A model generated the notes under the pieces. It searched no databases, was not told the origin of the DNA, and worked only from the letters and a program-made list of their open reading frames with translations. A stretch of 64,000 nt of DNA from CAZAPG01 sp964486935. Lineage in GTDB: Bacteria; Chloroflexota; Anaerolineae; 4572-78; J111. The DNA is taken from assembly GCA_964486935.1 (NCBI GenBank), contig CAZAPG010000013.1, positions 75,958-139,957 on the forward strand. Reading direction: 5' to 3'. This document shows, piece after piece, positions 25,359-33,207 of this stretch; the stretch's first letter is position 1, and each line of letters starts with the position of its first letter. A program made the position numbers and the translations under genes.

Positions 25359-26426
25359 TTACTCATTTGCGGGTTTGGGGCCTGGCCGGGTTGTTTCGTA
25401 TTTCCGATGAATCGCCAGCAAATCGGCTAACAGGGCATAGCCGGTTTCCATACGCCCGGCGCCCGGCCCCACCAGAGTAACATCGCCCAACAGATTGGTG
25501 GTGTAGGTGATGGCGTTGGTGGCCCCGCCAATGGAGGCCAGCGGGTGGTCCAGCGGAAGGCGCTGCGGGCGCACGCTGGCCGTTACGCTGCCGTTTTTCT
25601 TTTCCACCGCGCCGATGAGTTTCCAGCGCTGGTTGGCGGCTTTGGCCCCGGCAATATCGGCGGGGGTGAGTTGGGTAATCCCCTGGCAGGACACATCGGC
25701 CATCGTCAGGGGGACGCTCATGAGCAGGTTGGCAATAATCACCACCTTGCCGGCGGCGTCGTGGCCCTCTACATCGCCGGTGGGGTCGGCCTCGGCGTAG
25801 CCAAGTTTCTGCGCTTGAGACAGGGCTTCTTGATAGGTTGCGCCCTGCTCCATTTGGGTGAGAATGTAATTGGTGGTGCCGTTGAGAATTCCCTGAATTT
25901 TGGTAACGCCGGCGCCGGCCAAAAGCTCCTGCCCAAACCGCAGCGCGGGCGTGCCGCTCATCACCGTGCCTTCCACGCCAATTTCAACATTGTTTGCCTG
26001 AGCCAGCGTTATCAATTGGGGGTAGTGCAGGGCGATAGGGCCTTTGTTGGTAGTGATGACATGCTTGCCGTGCTTCAGCGCAGCGCGGAGATGGGTCAGG
26101 GCCGGTTCGCCGGTTTTCAAATCGGTGTAACTGATTTCGATAATTACGTTGGCGTTGGTAGCGGTAATGGTTTTGAGGGCATCCCAACCCCGGTGCGGCG
26201 CGGACAGGCTCTTTAAATCGCCGGGGGTTTTTACAGCATCGAGCAGTTCTGTTACCTTAAGGCCGGCGGGGTTATAAAGACTCCCTTTCAGCACGTCGCT
26301 AACGGCCACAATTTGAATGTTGGCCCCAAATTGCCGGGCCAGCGTGTCGGCCTGTTCCCGCAAAATTTGGGCAAAGCCTTGCCCCACGTTGCCAAAGCCA
26401 ATTAACGCTAACCGATAGTCTCCCAT
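25359..26426 (-). CDS. hom: Homoserine dehydrogenase (short form, no ACT domain)
   Basis: This 355-residue enzyme has the NAD(P) motif GFGNVGQG (10-17), K128 in 'TTNKGPIA', and the catalytic stretch 'GYAEADPTGDVEGHDAAGK' giving E212, D223 and K227, all as expected for the family. It interconverts aspartate semialdehyde and homoserine. The regulatory ACT domain of biosynthetic enzymes is absent. It is 12 bp after the Cys/Met PLP gene with its own GAGG site, and upstream of the aldehyde dehydrogenase (gap with Ns between). Within an ectoine operon it could divert aspartate semialdehyde to homoserine. An ordinary methionine/threonine biosynthetic role is the alternative. Confidence 0.85.
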   Translation of the reverse strand: MGDYRLALIGFGNVGQGFAQILREQADTLARQFGANIQIVAVSDVLKGSLYNPAGLKVTELLDAVKTPGDLKSLSAPHRGWDALKTITATNANVIIEISYTDLKTGEPALTHLRAALKHGKHVITTNKGPIALHYPQLITLAQANNVEIGVEGTVMSGTPALRFGQELLAGAGVTKIQGILNGTTNYILTQMEQGATYQEALSQAQKLGYAEADPTGDVEGHDAAGKVVIIANLLMSVPLTMADVSCQGITQLTPADIAGAKAANQRWKLIGAVEKKNGSVTASVRPQRLPLDHPLASIGGATNAITYTTNLLGDVTLVGPGAGRMETGYALLADLLAIHRKYETTRPGPKPANE

Positions 26427-26438
26427 CAGTATTTACCT

Positions 26439-27629
26439 CTACTTAATAAATGCCAGTGCTCGCTTTAAGTCGTCAATCAAATCTTCTGTATCTTCAATGC
26501 CCGCCGAATAGCGAATGAGCGTTTCGGGGATGCCCATGGCCTCGCGCTCGGCGGCGGTGCTTTCAACGTGGCTGGTAGTGGCCGGCGGGCCGACGATGGT
26601 TTCAACCGCCCCCAGGTTGGCGGCGGCGTGGGCGTAACGCAGCCGGGGCAGAAACTTTTTGACAATTTCAAAGTTGTTACCCTTGAGCATAAAACTGAGC
26701 ATGCCGCCAAAGCCGCGCATTTGTTTTTTGGCAATATCATGGTGAGTGTGCGATTCCAGGCCGGGGTAAAAAACCCGCTCGATGGCCGGGTGGGATTCTA
26801 AAAATTGAGCAATCTTCATGGCGCTCTCGTTTTGCTGGCGGATGCGCAGGTGCAGCGTTTTCATGCCGCGCAGCAGCAGGTAGGCGGCCATGGGGTGCAG
26901 GGTAGCGCCGTTAATCTCGCGGTAGTGGTATATCTGGTCTACTAAATCTTTGCGCCCGCAAATTACGCCGCCCAGGGCGTCGGCATGTCCGCCCAAAAAT
27001 TTGGTGGCGCTGTGCAGCACCAAATCGGCCCCCAGTTGCAGCGGGTTCTGGTTGATGGGCGTGGCAAAGGTGTTATCGACAATGACGATGGCCCCCACTT
27101 TGTGCCCGGCCTGGGCCAGCCGGGCCAGGTCCATCACTTTTACGGTGGGGTTGGTGGGGCTTTCCAAATAGAGCACCCGGCAGCCTTTGGCAATTTCGGC
27201 CTCAATTTGCGCGTGGTCGGTGGTATCGCACAGTTGGGCATCTACCTTGAAGCGGGGCAAAAACTCAAGGAAGATCTTGTTGGTGCCGCCGTAAGTATCC
27301 TTGACCGAAACCACCCGGTCGCCGGGCGAGAGGAAGGTGAAGAGGGCGCTGCTGATAATGCCCATGCCGGTTGAGGCGCTGGTGGCGGCTTCGGCGTTTT
27401 CCAGCAGCCGTACTTTTTCTTCAAACACGTGGACGGTGGGGTTGGTGTTGCGGCCATAAATGTGGCCTGTTTCCTGGCCCAGGGCGACCCGCAGCCACTG
27501 GTCCACATCTTTGTAGCCAAATGAAACGCTATGCACCACAGGCACCTGAGTAGCGCCTTGCAGCAAATATTCATCCTCGCCGGCCCAAACCGAGAGCGTG
27601 CCCTGGCGGGGTTGATTGTTGTCAGCCAT
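26439..27629 (-). CDS. Cys/Met-metabolism PLP enzyme (cystathionine gamma-synthase/lyase family)
   Basis: This 396-residue fold-type I enzyme has the PLP lysine K210 in 'HSATKFLGGHADALGG', plus 'YGRNTNPT', 'SASTGMG' and 'VDNTFATP'. The family includes cystathionine gamma-synthase, cystathionine gamma-lyase and methionine gamma-lyase, and sequence alone does not choose between them. It lies between ehuB and hom in the same operon. A gamma-elimination activity on homoserine or its ester would yield 2-oxobutyrate and ammonia, a plausible catabolic exit. GAGGAG lies upstream of the ATG. Assimilatory methionine synthesis is the main alternative. Confidence 0.8.
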   Translation of the reverse strand: MADNNQPRQGTLSVWAGEDEYLLQGATQVPVVHSVSFGYKDVDQWLRVALGQETGHIYGRNTNPTVHVFEEKVRLLENAEAATSASTGMGIISSALFTFLSPGDRVVSVKDTYGGTNKIFLEFLPRFKVDAQLCDTTDHAQIEAEIAKGCRVLYLESPTNPTVKVMDLARLAQAGHKVGAIVIVDNTFATPINQNPLQLGADLVLHSATKFLGGHADALGGVICGRKDLVDQIYHYREINGATLHPMAAYLLLRGMKTLHLRIRQQNESAMKIAQFLESHPAIERVFYPGLESHTHHDIAKKQMRGFGGMLSFMLKGNNFEIVKKFLPRLRYAHAAANLGAVETIVGPPATTSHVESTAAEREAMGIPETLIRYSAGIEDTEDLIDDLKRALAFIK

Positions 27630-27658
27630 AGATGGTTTGCTCCTCTGAAAATAAAATT

Positions 27659-27753
27659 ACGCAGAGTTACCCGGAGACCTCACAAAGCCACACAGAGAAA
27701 TATTAAAAAACTTTGTGTCGCTCTGTGTCATCTTTGCGTTCTCTGTGTTCCTG
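27659..27753. repeat. CAGAG-type palindromic dispersed repeat, copy 2
   Basis: Left arm with ACGCAGAG and ACACAGAG, A/T centre (aaatattaaaaaa), right arm with CTCTGTGT and TTCTCTGTGTTCC. It lies between ehuB and the PLP gene. The 274-bp gap 27630-27903 contains this and a second palindrome but no gene. Confidence 0.7.
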
Positions 27754-27837
27754 ATTTTCATTCTCGGCGCTGCGCCGTAGGCTCGGTCACACTCCTGAGA
27801 AAATTGCTAACTGGCTATGATAACGAGGCGTTTGAGG

Positions 27838-27892
27838 CCACGTTCCACGCCCTACGTTCCACGCGCCCGAAACCGTGGAACGCAGGACGTGG
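27838..27892. repeat. CGTTCCACG-type palindromic repeat, copy 2
   Basis: CGTTCCACG (27855-27863) pairs with CGTGGAACG (27874-27882), and outer CCACGT (27838-27843) with ACGTGG (27887-27892). It lies just 3' of ehuB. Confidence 0.65.
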
Positions 27893-27903
27893 TCTGAATT
27901 ATG

Positions 27904-29835
27904 CTAATTGATATCGGCGTAGGCGTTTGGGCAGAGGTCTTCGGCGGTTACATCGCCGGGGTCGGCTCCTGCGTCAAAGCCTTCAAACTGGCTGATAATT
28001 TCGACCAGTTTGCCCTCGTCCTTGAGCTTTTGCAGCCCCTGGTTGAAAGCCTGGCGGAAATCCTCATCTTCAAAGCGGAAGGCCGCCGCGCCAAAGTTAA
28101 TGGCTTCTTCGCCGTCAATGACGGGTTGTTCAAACGGTTCGGCAATCTCAAAATTGGGGTCGTCCGTCACTTGCAGCAGCTTGATCAGCGTCGGGCGGGT
28201 GCCGGTCCAGGCGTCAATCTGGCCCGCTTGCAGCCCGGCCATGCCAGAGGGGTCATCCGGGAAGGTCACAATCTGGTCTTCTGACACGCCGACGTTCAAT
28301 AACATGTCGTACTCAAGATAGCCGGCGCCGGTGCCGATTTTCACATCGGGGTTGGCGGCGATATCTTCGTAGCTGCCCAGGTTGAGCGGGTTGCCGGCCT
28401 CAACAATCAGAGCCTCGCCAATTTTGTATTCGGGGTCGGCAAAGAGCACCTGCTCGCAGCGGGTGGGGTTGACATACATGCCGGCGGTAATGACATCAAA
28501 GCGCCCGGCTTGCAGCCCCGGAATCAGCGAGCCAAACTCGGTCAGCACGCCTTCCATCTCTTCGATGCCCATTTCTTGCAGCACCGCGCGGGCCACTTCA
28601 ACTGCCTCGCCAGAGAGGGTACCATCGGGTTCGGTGTAAGCATACGGGTTTTCATTGGCAAAGCCAACGCGTACCACGCCTTCTTGCAGGGCGCGTTCAA
28701 ATGCGCCACCCGGAACCGGCTCAATAACGGTCATACTGGCTTCTTCTTCGGCCATGGATTCCTCTTCGGCCATGGCTGACTCGCCGGCTGCGGCGGCTTC
28801 ATCGGTGAGGATATCGGCGTAGGCGTCGGGGCACAGGTCAAGCACGGTGGTATCGCCGGGCAGCGCGCCCTCATCAAAACCTTCAAATTGGCCAATCAGG
28901 TCAATCAACCTGCCTTCTGCTTTTAACTTGCGTAACCCTTCATTAAATCTGTTTCGCAGTTCGATATCTTCAAAGCGGAAGGCCGCCGCGCCATAATTAA
29001 TGGCCGGCTCGCCGTCGATGACGGGTTGTTCAAACGGTTCGGCAATCTCAAAATTGGGGTCGTCCGTCACTTGCAGCAGCTTGATCAGCGTCGGGCGGGT
29101 GCCGGTCCAGGCGTCAATCTGGCCCGCTTGCAGCCCGGCCATGCCAGAGGGGTCATCCGGGAAGGTCACAATCTGGTCTTCTGACACGCCGACGTTCAAT
29201 AACATGTCGTACTCAAGATAGCCGGCGCCGGTGCCGATTTTCACATCGGGGTTGGCGGCGATATCTTCGTAGCTGCCCAGGTTGAGCGGGTTGCCGGCCT
29301 CAACAATCAGAGCCTCGCCAATTTTGTATTCGGGGTCGGCAAAGAGCACCTGCTCGCAGCGGGTGGGGTTGACATACATGCCGGCGGTAATGACATCAAA
29401 GCGCCCGGCCTGCAACCCGGGGATCAGCGAGCCGAATTCGGTTAACACGCCTTCCATCTCTTCGATGCCCATTTCTTCAAACACGGCGCGGGCCACTTCA
29501 ACCGCCTCGCCAGAGAGGGTACCATCGGGCCTGGCAAAGGCATATGGATTTTCGTTAGCAAAGCCAACCCGAATCACGCCCTCGCGGGTGACGCGCGCCA
29601 GGGTGGATTCTTCGGCGGCTTCCTGTTCTACCTCAACGGTAACAACTTTTTCTACTTCTTTAACAACTTCTTTTTCAACCTCAACCTCAACCGTTTCAAC
29701 AACGGTCACTTCTTTCTCTTTTTCTACCACAACGGTTTCCACAACCCGTTCTGGCGTGGCAGCTCCGCCGCAGGCGGCAACCAAAGCGAGCATTATGGCT
29801 ACAGCCAATAACAAAAATATGCTTCTAAATTTCAC
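27904..29835 (-). CDS. ehuB: Ectoine/hydroxyectoine-binding lipoprotein EhuB with two tandem binding domains
   Basis: This 643-residue lipoprotein has a lipobox 'ALVAACGG', a Val/Glu-rich stalk (about 30-75), then two full EhuB-like polar-amino-acid binding domains (about 80-345 and 385-643) joined by an Ala/Glu-rich linker. Each domain contains 'VRVGFANENPYA' or its close variant, 'EGVLTEFGSLIPGLQAGRFD' and 'CEQVLFADPEYKIGEALIV', as in EhuB. The usual protein has one domain of about 260-280 residues. A GTG start follows GAGGAGG. The two domains share a 392-bp stretch identical at DNA level. It is the first transporter gene of the operon, 125 bp after the GntR gene. Confidence 0.85.
   Translation of the reverse strand: MKFRSIFLLLAVAIMLALVAACGGAATPERVVETVVVEKEKEVTVVETVEVEVEKEVVKEVEKVVTVEVEQEAAEESTLARVTREGVIRVGFANENPYAFARPDGTLSGEAVEVARAVFEEMGIEEMEGVLTEFGSLIPGLQAGRFDVITAGMYVNPTRCEQVLFADPEYKIGEALIVEAGNPLNLGSYEDIAANPDVKIGTGAGYLEYDMLLNVGVSEDQIVTFPDDPSGMAGLQAGQIDAWTGTRPTLIKLLQVTDDPNFEIAEPFEQPVIDGEPAINYGAAAFRFEDIELRNRFNEGLRKLKAEGRLIDLIGQFEGFDEGALPGDTTVLDLCPDAYADILTDEAAAAGESAMAEEESMAEEEASMTVIEPVPGGAFERALQEGVVRVGFANENPYAYTEPDGTLSGEAVEVARAVLQEMGIEEMEGVLTEFGSLIPGLQAGRFDVITAGMYVNPTRCEQVLFADPEYKIGEALIVEAGNPLNLGSYEDIAANPDVKIGTGAGYLEYDMLLNVGVSEDQIVTFPDDPSGMAGLQAGQIDAWTGTRPTLIKLLQVTDDPNFEIAEPFEQPVIDGEEAINFGAAAFRFEDEDFRQAFNQGLQKLKDEGKLVEIISQFEGFDAGADPGDVTAEDLCPNAYADIN
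28118..28509 (-). repeat. Direct repeat within ehuB, copy A (392 bp)
   Basis: By line-by-line comparison this segment is identical to 29018-29409 (offset exactly 900 bp). Both flanks diverge visibly, for example at 28117/29017 and 28510/29410. Confidence 0.95.
29018..29409 (-). repeat. Direct repeat within ehuB, copy B (392 bp)
   Basis: Partner of 28118-28509 and identical over 392 bp. It encodes the ligand-binding core of the first (N-terminal) binding domain. Confidence 0.95.
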
Positions 29836-29960
29836 TTTCTAAATCCTCCTCTGCTATTTCTAAATAACTAAATTCGCAAAACCCCTTGTCGATATTGGCT
29901 CCTAATTTATAACATTAGCCTCACCCCCTTGCGCCGGTGGCTTCTATCTGCCATATGTGG

Positions 29961-30644
29961 TTAGTTGGATGCTTGTCGAATATTACCCTCACCCAGGTAA
30001 CGCTGAATGCGGCTTAACGACATAGAAATGTGGTCGCGTCGAATTTCGCCCACGCGCTTCATATCACCATCGCGCAGGGCCGTGGCAATCTGTTTTATCT
30101 CCTCGCACATAAAATCAACTTCTTCAGGCCAGTTCATATCGGGCAAAATTTGGGGCCAAACTCTGGCGGTTTGGTAATAGAGGCGGTCGGAAATTTCGCG
30201 GAGGGGTTTGTTACCAATAAACCGCATGAGCGCGTCATTAAATTCCATATTAATGCGTCCCAACTCTTCAAAGTTACGTTGGTGGCGCATGGTTTCGCAG
30301 CGCGCCAGCAGGGTGTCGAGCAGAGCCAGGTCGCCGTCAACCGCCGGGGTTGGCGATAATTCGCCAATCAGTTCAGCCAGTTTGATGCGTAAAAGGTAAA
30401 CCTCTTTGAGCGACTTTAAATCGGCGGTGGTGACGAGCGTACCCATACCCTGTTTGCTATTGACCAATCCTTCGTACTCTAACTGCCGTAAAATCCGGCG
30501 CATTGGGGTTCGGCTGATGCCAAATTCAGCCGCCAGAGCATTTTCGCTGAGTAATTCCCCCGGCGCGTATTGCAGTAGACAGATTCGCTCCCGAATTTGC
30601 TTGTAAATTTCCTGAATTTGAGATTCTGAAACGTTTTTATTCAA
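29961..30644 (-). CDS. GntR-family regulator, FCD type, of the ectoine locus
   Basis: This 227-residue regulator has an N-terminal winged helix (about 10-75, 'SENALAAEFGISRTPMRRIL', 'GLVNSKQGMGTLV') and a C-terminal helical FCD ligand-binding domain (about 85-215). FCD-type GntR proteins are usually repressors released by a pathway intermediate. Known ectoine regulators of the EnuR type are MocR-like with an aminotransferase domain, so this is a different class. The start is TTG at 30644, as no ATG is near. It is divergent from eutD/eutE and just upstream of ehuB, so it probably controls both. Likely operator: the 11-bp array at 30720-30774. Confidence 0.85.
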   Translation of the reverse strand: MNKNVSESQIQEIYKQIRERICLLQYAPGELLSENALAAEFGISRTPMRRILRQLEYEGLVNSKQGMGTLVTTADLKSLKEVYLLRIKLAELIGELSPTPAVDGDLALLDTLLARCETMRHQRNFEELGRINMEFNDALMRFIGNKPLREISDRLYYQTARVWPQILPDMNWPEEVDFMCEEIKQIATALRDGDMKRVGEIRRDHISMSLSRIQRYLGEGNIRQASN

Positions 30645-30680
30645 TGCTATCTAACCTGTAAGCGGGGATTAAGAAAGGGT

Positions 30681-30708
30681 TTGACTTCTGGCTAGAAACT
30701 TATATAAT
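30681..30708 (+). promoter_or_regulatory. Sigma70-type promoter of eutD-eutE
   Basis: TTGACT (30681-30686), a 16-bp spacer and TATAAT (30703-30708). Transcription would start near 30715, directly before the tandem 11-bp repeats and about 90 bp upstream of the eutD ATG. Confidence 0.65.
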
Positions 30709-30719
30709 GAGGTCAAAAT

Positions 30720-30774
30720 CAAGTTAAATACAACTTAAATACAAGTTAGACCCAAGATTAGCACAAGCTATCGG
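30720..30774 (+). promoter_or_regulatory. Five tandem 11-bp repeats, probable GntR operator array
   Basis: Units of exactly 11 bp begin at 30720, 30731, 30742, 30753 and 30764. All start CAA(G/C), and the first two read CAAGTTAAATA and CAACTTAAATA. Alternating AAGTT/AACTT also makes overlapping inverted repeats with 6-bp spacers. The array lies just downstream of the promoter, where bound repressor would block transcription. Confidence 0.6.
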
Positions 30775-30805
30775 GTTTGTCAAATAATTGAGGAGAAACT
30801 TTAAT

Positions 30806-31963
30806 ATGCGTCATCGAAATGATCTGGTCTTTCCTATGGCTGAATATGAACGAAGGCTCAAAGAGTTGCGCCGGCGAATGGCAGAGCGCGGCCTAGAGGT
30901 GGTAATTACCACCACGCCGGAGAATATTTGCTACATGAGCGGCTTTGAAAGCCCCGGCCATTATTACTTTAACGCGCTGATTGTACCGCTTGAGGGTGAA
31001 CCGATTGCGGTTCCGCGCCGCCTGGAGGATAGCGGCTATCAAGCTCTAACCTGGGTAGAACTTAGCCACCCCTACGAGGATACGGAAGACCCCATGAGCC
31101 GGTTATGCGCCACGCTCAAAGCCTTTAACCTGCATTACAAACGCATTGGCTACGAGAAAAACTGCTGGTTTTTTACCGCGGCCCAACAGGACCGCCTGTT
31201 TGCCAACTGCTCTCAGGCCACGTTTGTAGATTGCAGCGGCATTATTGAAGAGGGCCGGCTCATAAAATCTAATTATGAAATTGAGTTGATGCGCCAAACG
31301 GCCAAAACCACCCAGGCCGGTATGCGCGCCGGCATCGAGGCTGTGGCCGCCGGGGTTAGCGAGCACGACATCGCCGCCGAAATTCATTACGCTATGATTA
31401 AGGCGGGCAGCGAGTGGCCTTCAATTCAGCCCTTTGTGGCCTCTGGCGAACGCGGCGCAATTGGCCACGCCACCTGGACCGACCGGATTGTGCAACCGGA
31501 AGACAGCGTTTTTATTGAAATTGGCGGCTGCCTTAAACGTTACCACACGGCCATGATGCGCACCGTGTTTGTGGGTCAACCTGATAAAAGCCTGTGGGAT
31601 GGCGAAAAGGTGGTCCAGGAAGCGATGAACGCCTGCATCGAATTTATCAAACCGGGCGTGACTGCCGGCCAGGTAGATGCCGTTGGGCGACAAACTATTG
31701 CCGGCTCGAGCTTTGGCGGCACTCAGGTCTCCAGAACGGGGTATTCTATTGGCATTGGCCTGCCCCCCGATTGGGGCGAGGGGCATATTCTCAGCCTTCA
31801 GCCGGGCGAAAGCCGGGTTTTGCAACCCAATATGACTTTTCATTTGATACCCTGGGTACAGCTTCCGGGGCGAGGGGGTATTGGTTTTTCAGAAACCGTT
31901 CGCGTTACCGAAAACGGTTGCGAACCGTTGACCAATTTTGAACGAAAGCTTTTTGTAAAATAA
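30806..31963 (+). CDS. eutD: Ectoine hydrolase EutD/DoeA (M24 pseudopeptidase fold)
   Basis: This 385-residue protein has an N-terminal creatinase-like domain ('ENICYMSGFESPGHYYFNAL') and a pita-bread domain. The metal motif is replaced by 'FIEIGGCLKRYHTAMMRTVF', with no pair of Asp ligands, as in EutD/DoeA, which hydrolyses ectoine to N-acetyl-diaminobutyrate. The start at 30806 lies after AGGAG; an in-frame TTG at 30788 precedes that site and is not used. eutE follows by 14 bp, matching the hydrolase-deacetylase pair of other ectoine clusters. A paralogue of the same length lies at 21444-22601. Confidence 0.82.
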   Translation: MRHRNDLVFPMAEYERRLKELRRRMAERGLEVVITTTPENICYMSGFESPGHYYFNALIVPLEGEPIAVPRRLEDSGYQALTWVELSHPYEDTEDPMSRLCATLKAFNLHYKRIGYEKNCWFFTAAQQDRLFANCSQATFVDCSGIIEEGRLIKSNYEIELMRQTAKTTQAGMRAGIEAVAAGVSEHDIAAEIHYAMIKAGSEWPSIQPFVASGERGAIGHATWTDRIVQPEDSVFIEIGGCLKRYHTAMMRTVFVGQPDKSLWDGEKVVQEAMNACIEFIKPGVTAGQVDAVGRQTIAGSSFGGTQVSRTGYSIGIGLPPDWGEGHILSLQPGESRVLQPNMTFHLIPWVQLPGRGGIGFSETVRVTENGCEPLTNFERKLFVK

Positions 31964-31977
31964 CCGGGGAGCGCGCC

Positions 31978-33015
31978 ATGTCAACACATTTATCGCCCAT
32001 TACCACCACCGTTGATTTTGAAAAAAGCGGCAAGCAGGTGGGGTATCTGCGCGTGCCGCACTCGCGCAATAGCTCGGCCTGGGGGTCGGTGTTGATTCCT
32101 ATTACGGTGGTTAAAAACGGCGCCGGCCCAACTATATTTTTTGTGGGCGGCAGCCACGGCGGCGAATACGAAGGCGCGGTCAGCCTGATGAAACTGAGCC
32201 GGGAGCTACAGGCCGAAAAAGTTCAGGGGCGCGTGATTATTATTCCGGCGCTCAACCTGCCGGCCATGCTGGCCGGCAAGCGGCTTTCGCCCATTGATAA
32301 TAAAGACATGAATCGGGTGTTTCCGGGCGCGTGGAACGGAACGATTACCCAGGCGATTGCCCACTACGTTCACGAGGCGCTGCTGCCGTTGTGCGATGCC
32401 GTGATCGACCTGCACTCCGGCGGATATTCGCTCAGTTTGGTGCCCTACATGAGTATGCATTACCTTGCCGATGAAACCCAAACCAAACAAACCTTTGCCG
32501 CCATGCAAGCCTTTGAAGCGCCCGTAAGCCTGGTCATCAAAGAAATTAGCGGCGAGGGGTTGCTGGATTACGCGGTTGAACGCATGGGCAAAGTTTTTCT
32601 GTGCGCCGAACTGGGCAGCGCCGGCACGCTCTCGGCCCGGGTGATGAAAATCACCGAGGTGGGCGTCTGGAATCTGCTAAAGCACTTTAACCTGATTGAA
32701 GGCCAGATAACAACTCGACAGGCGCAGGGACTCCCCCCCAGCCGCCTGATGGAAGTGCCGGAACCGGCCAACTACCATACCGCCATGGCCAACGGCATTT
32801 ACGAGTCCTTTTATGAACTGGGCGATTGGATTGATGCCGGCGCGCCAATTGGGCAAATTCATTTTGTTGAAAACAACACCTGGGAGCCGCAGCCAATTGT
32901 GGCCCAACGGTCGGGCATGCTGTTATGCGCGCGCGGCCCCGGCCAGGTTGAAATTGGCGACTGCGTGGCCGTAGTGGCCCGCGATGTCGAATCGGCTGAC
33001 AGCCTGTTTGCCTGA
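31978..33015 (+). CDS. eutE: N-acetyl-diaminobutyrate deacetylase EutE/DoeB (AstE/AspA zinc hydrolase)
   Basis: This 345-residue enzyme has Zn ligands H60 and E63 in 'GGSHGGEYEGAVSL' and H146 in 'VIDLHSGGYSL', with a likely catalytic E211 in 'CAELGSAGT'. 'GKRLSPIDNKDMNRVFPG' is typical of the DoeB branch. It removes the acetyl group from N-acetyl-diaminobutyrate, the product of EutD. GGGGAG lies before the ATG. It ends the two-gene transcript, with a terminator hairpin at 33053-33090. Confidence 0.88.
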   Translation: MSTHLSPITTTVDFEKSGKQVGYLRVPHSRNSSAWGSVLIPITVVKNGAGPTIFFVGGSHGGEYEGAVSLMKLSRELQAEKVQGRVIIIPALNLPAMLAGKRLSPIDNKDMNRVFPGAWNGTITQAIAHYVHEALLPLCDAVIDLHSGGYSLSLVPYMSMHYLADETQTKQTFAAMQAFEAPVSLVIKEISGEGLLDYAVERMGKVFLCAELGSAGTLSARVMKITEVGVWNLLKHFNLIEGQITTRQAQGLPPSRLMEVPEPANYHTAMANGIYESFYELGDWIDAGAPIGQIHFVENNTWEPQPIVAQRSGMLLCARGPGQVEIGDCVAVVARDVESADSLFA

Positions 33016-33052
33016 CCCGCTTTATCCCCTCAATCTACTACATTTGACGTAG

Positions 33053-33090
33053 AGTGGCCTACGACACTTAGCGGTGCGAGGCCACTTTTT
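33053..33090 (+). terminator. Rho-independent terminator after eutE
   Basis: AGTGGCCT (33053-33060) and AGGCCACT (33079-33086) form an 8-bp stem followed by TTTTTAT. Confidence 0.75.
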
Positions 33091-33207
33091 ATATGGGTAG
33101 TTCCGCACAGCAAAAGTTACACGCTCTGACCGATTACAAATTGAGCCAACCGCCATACAATAGAATTAAGGTTCATATTGTAATCAATTTGCCTGCGGAG
33201 GCAGCTC

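Noticed and set aside
24858..25480. Plus-strand frames running through the N-gap
   Set aside because: They are open only because N codons cannot be stops, and they are antisense to the aldehyde dehydrogenase.
30720..30774. Tandem 11-bp units considered as a CRISPR array or origin iterons
   Set aside because: There are no spacers and no cas genes, and the array sits between a promoter and a start codon next to a GntR gene. No replication gene is nearby.
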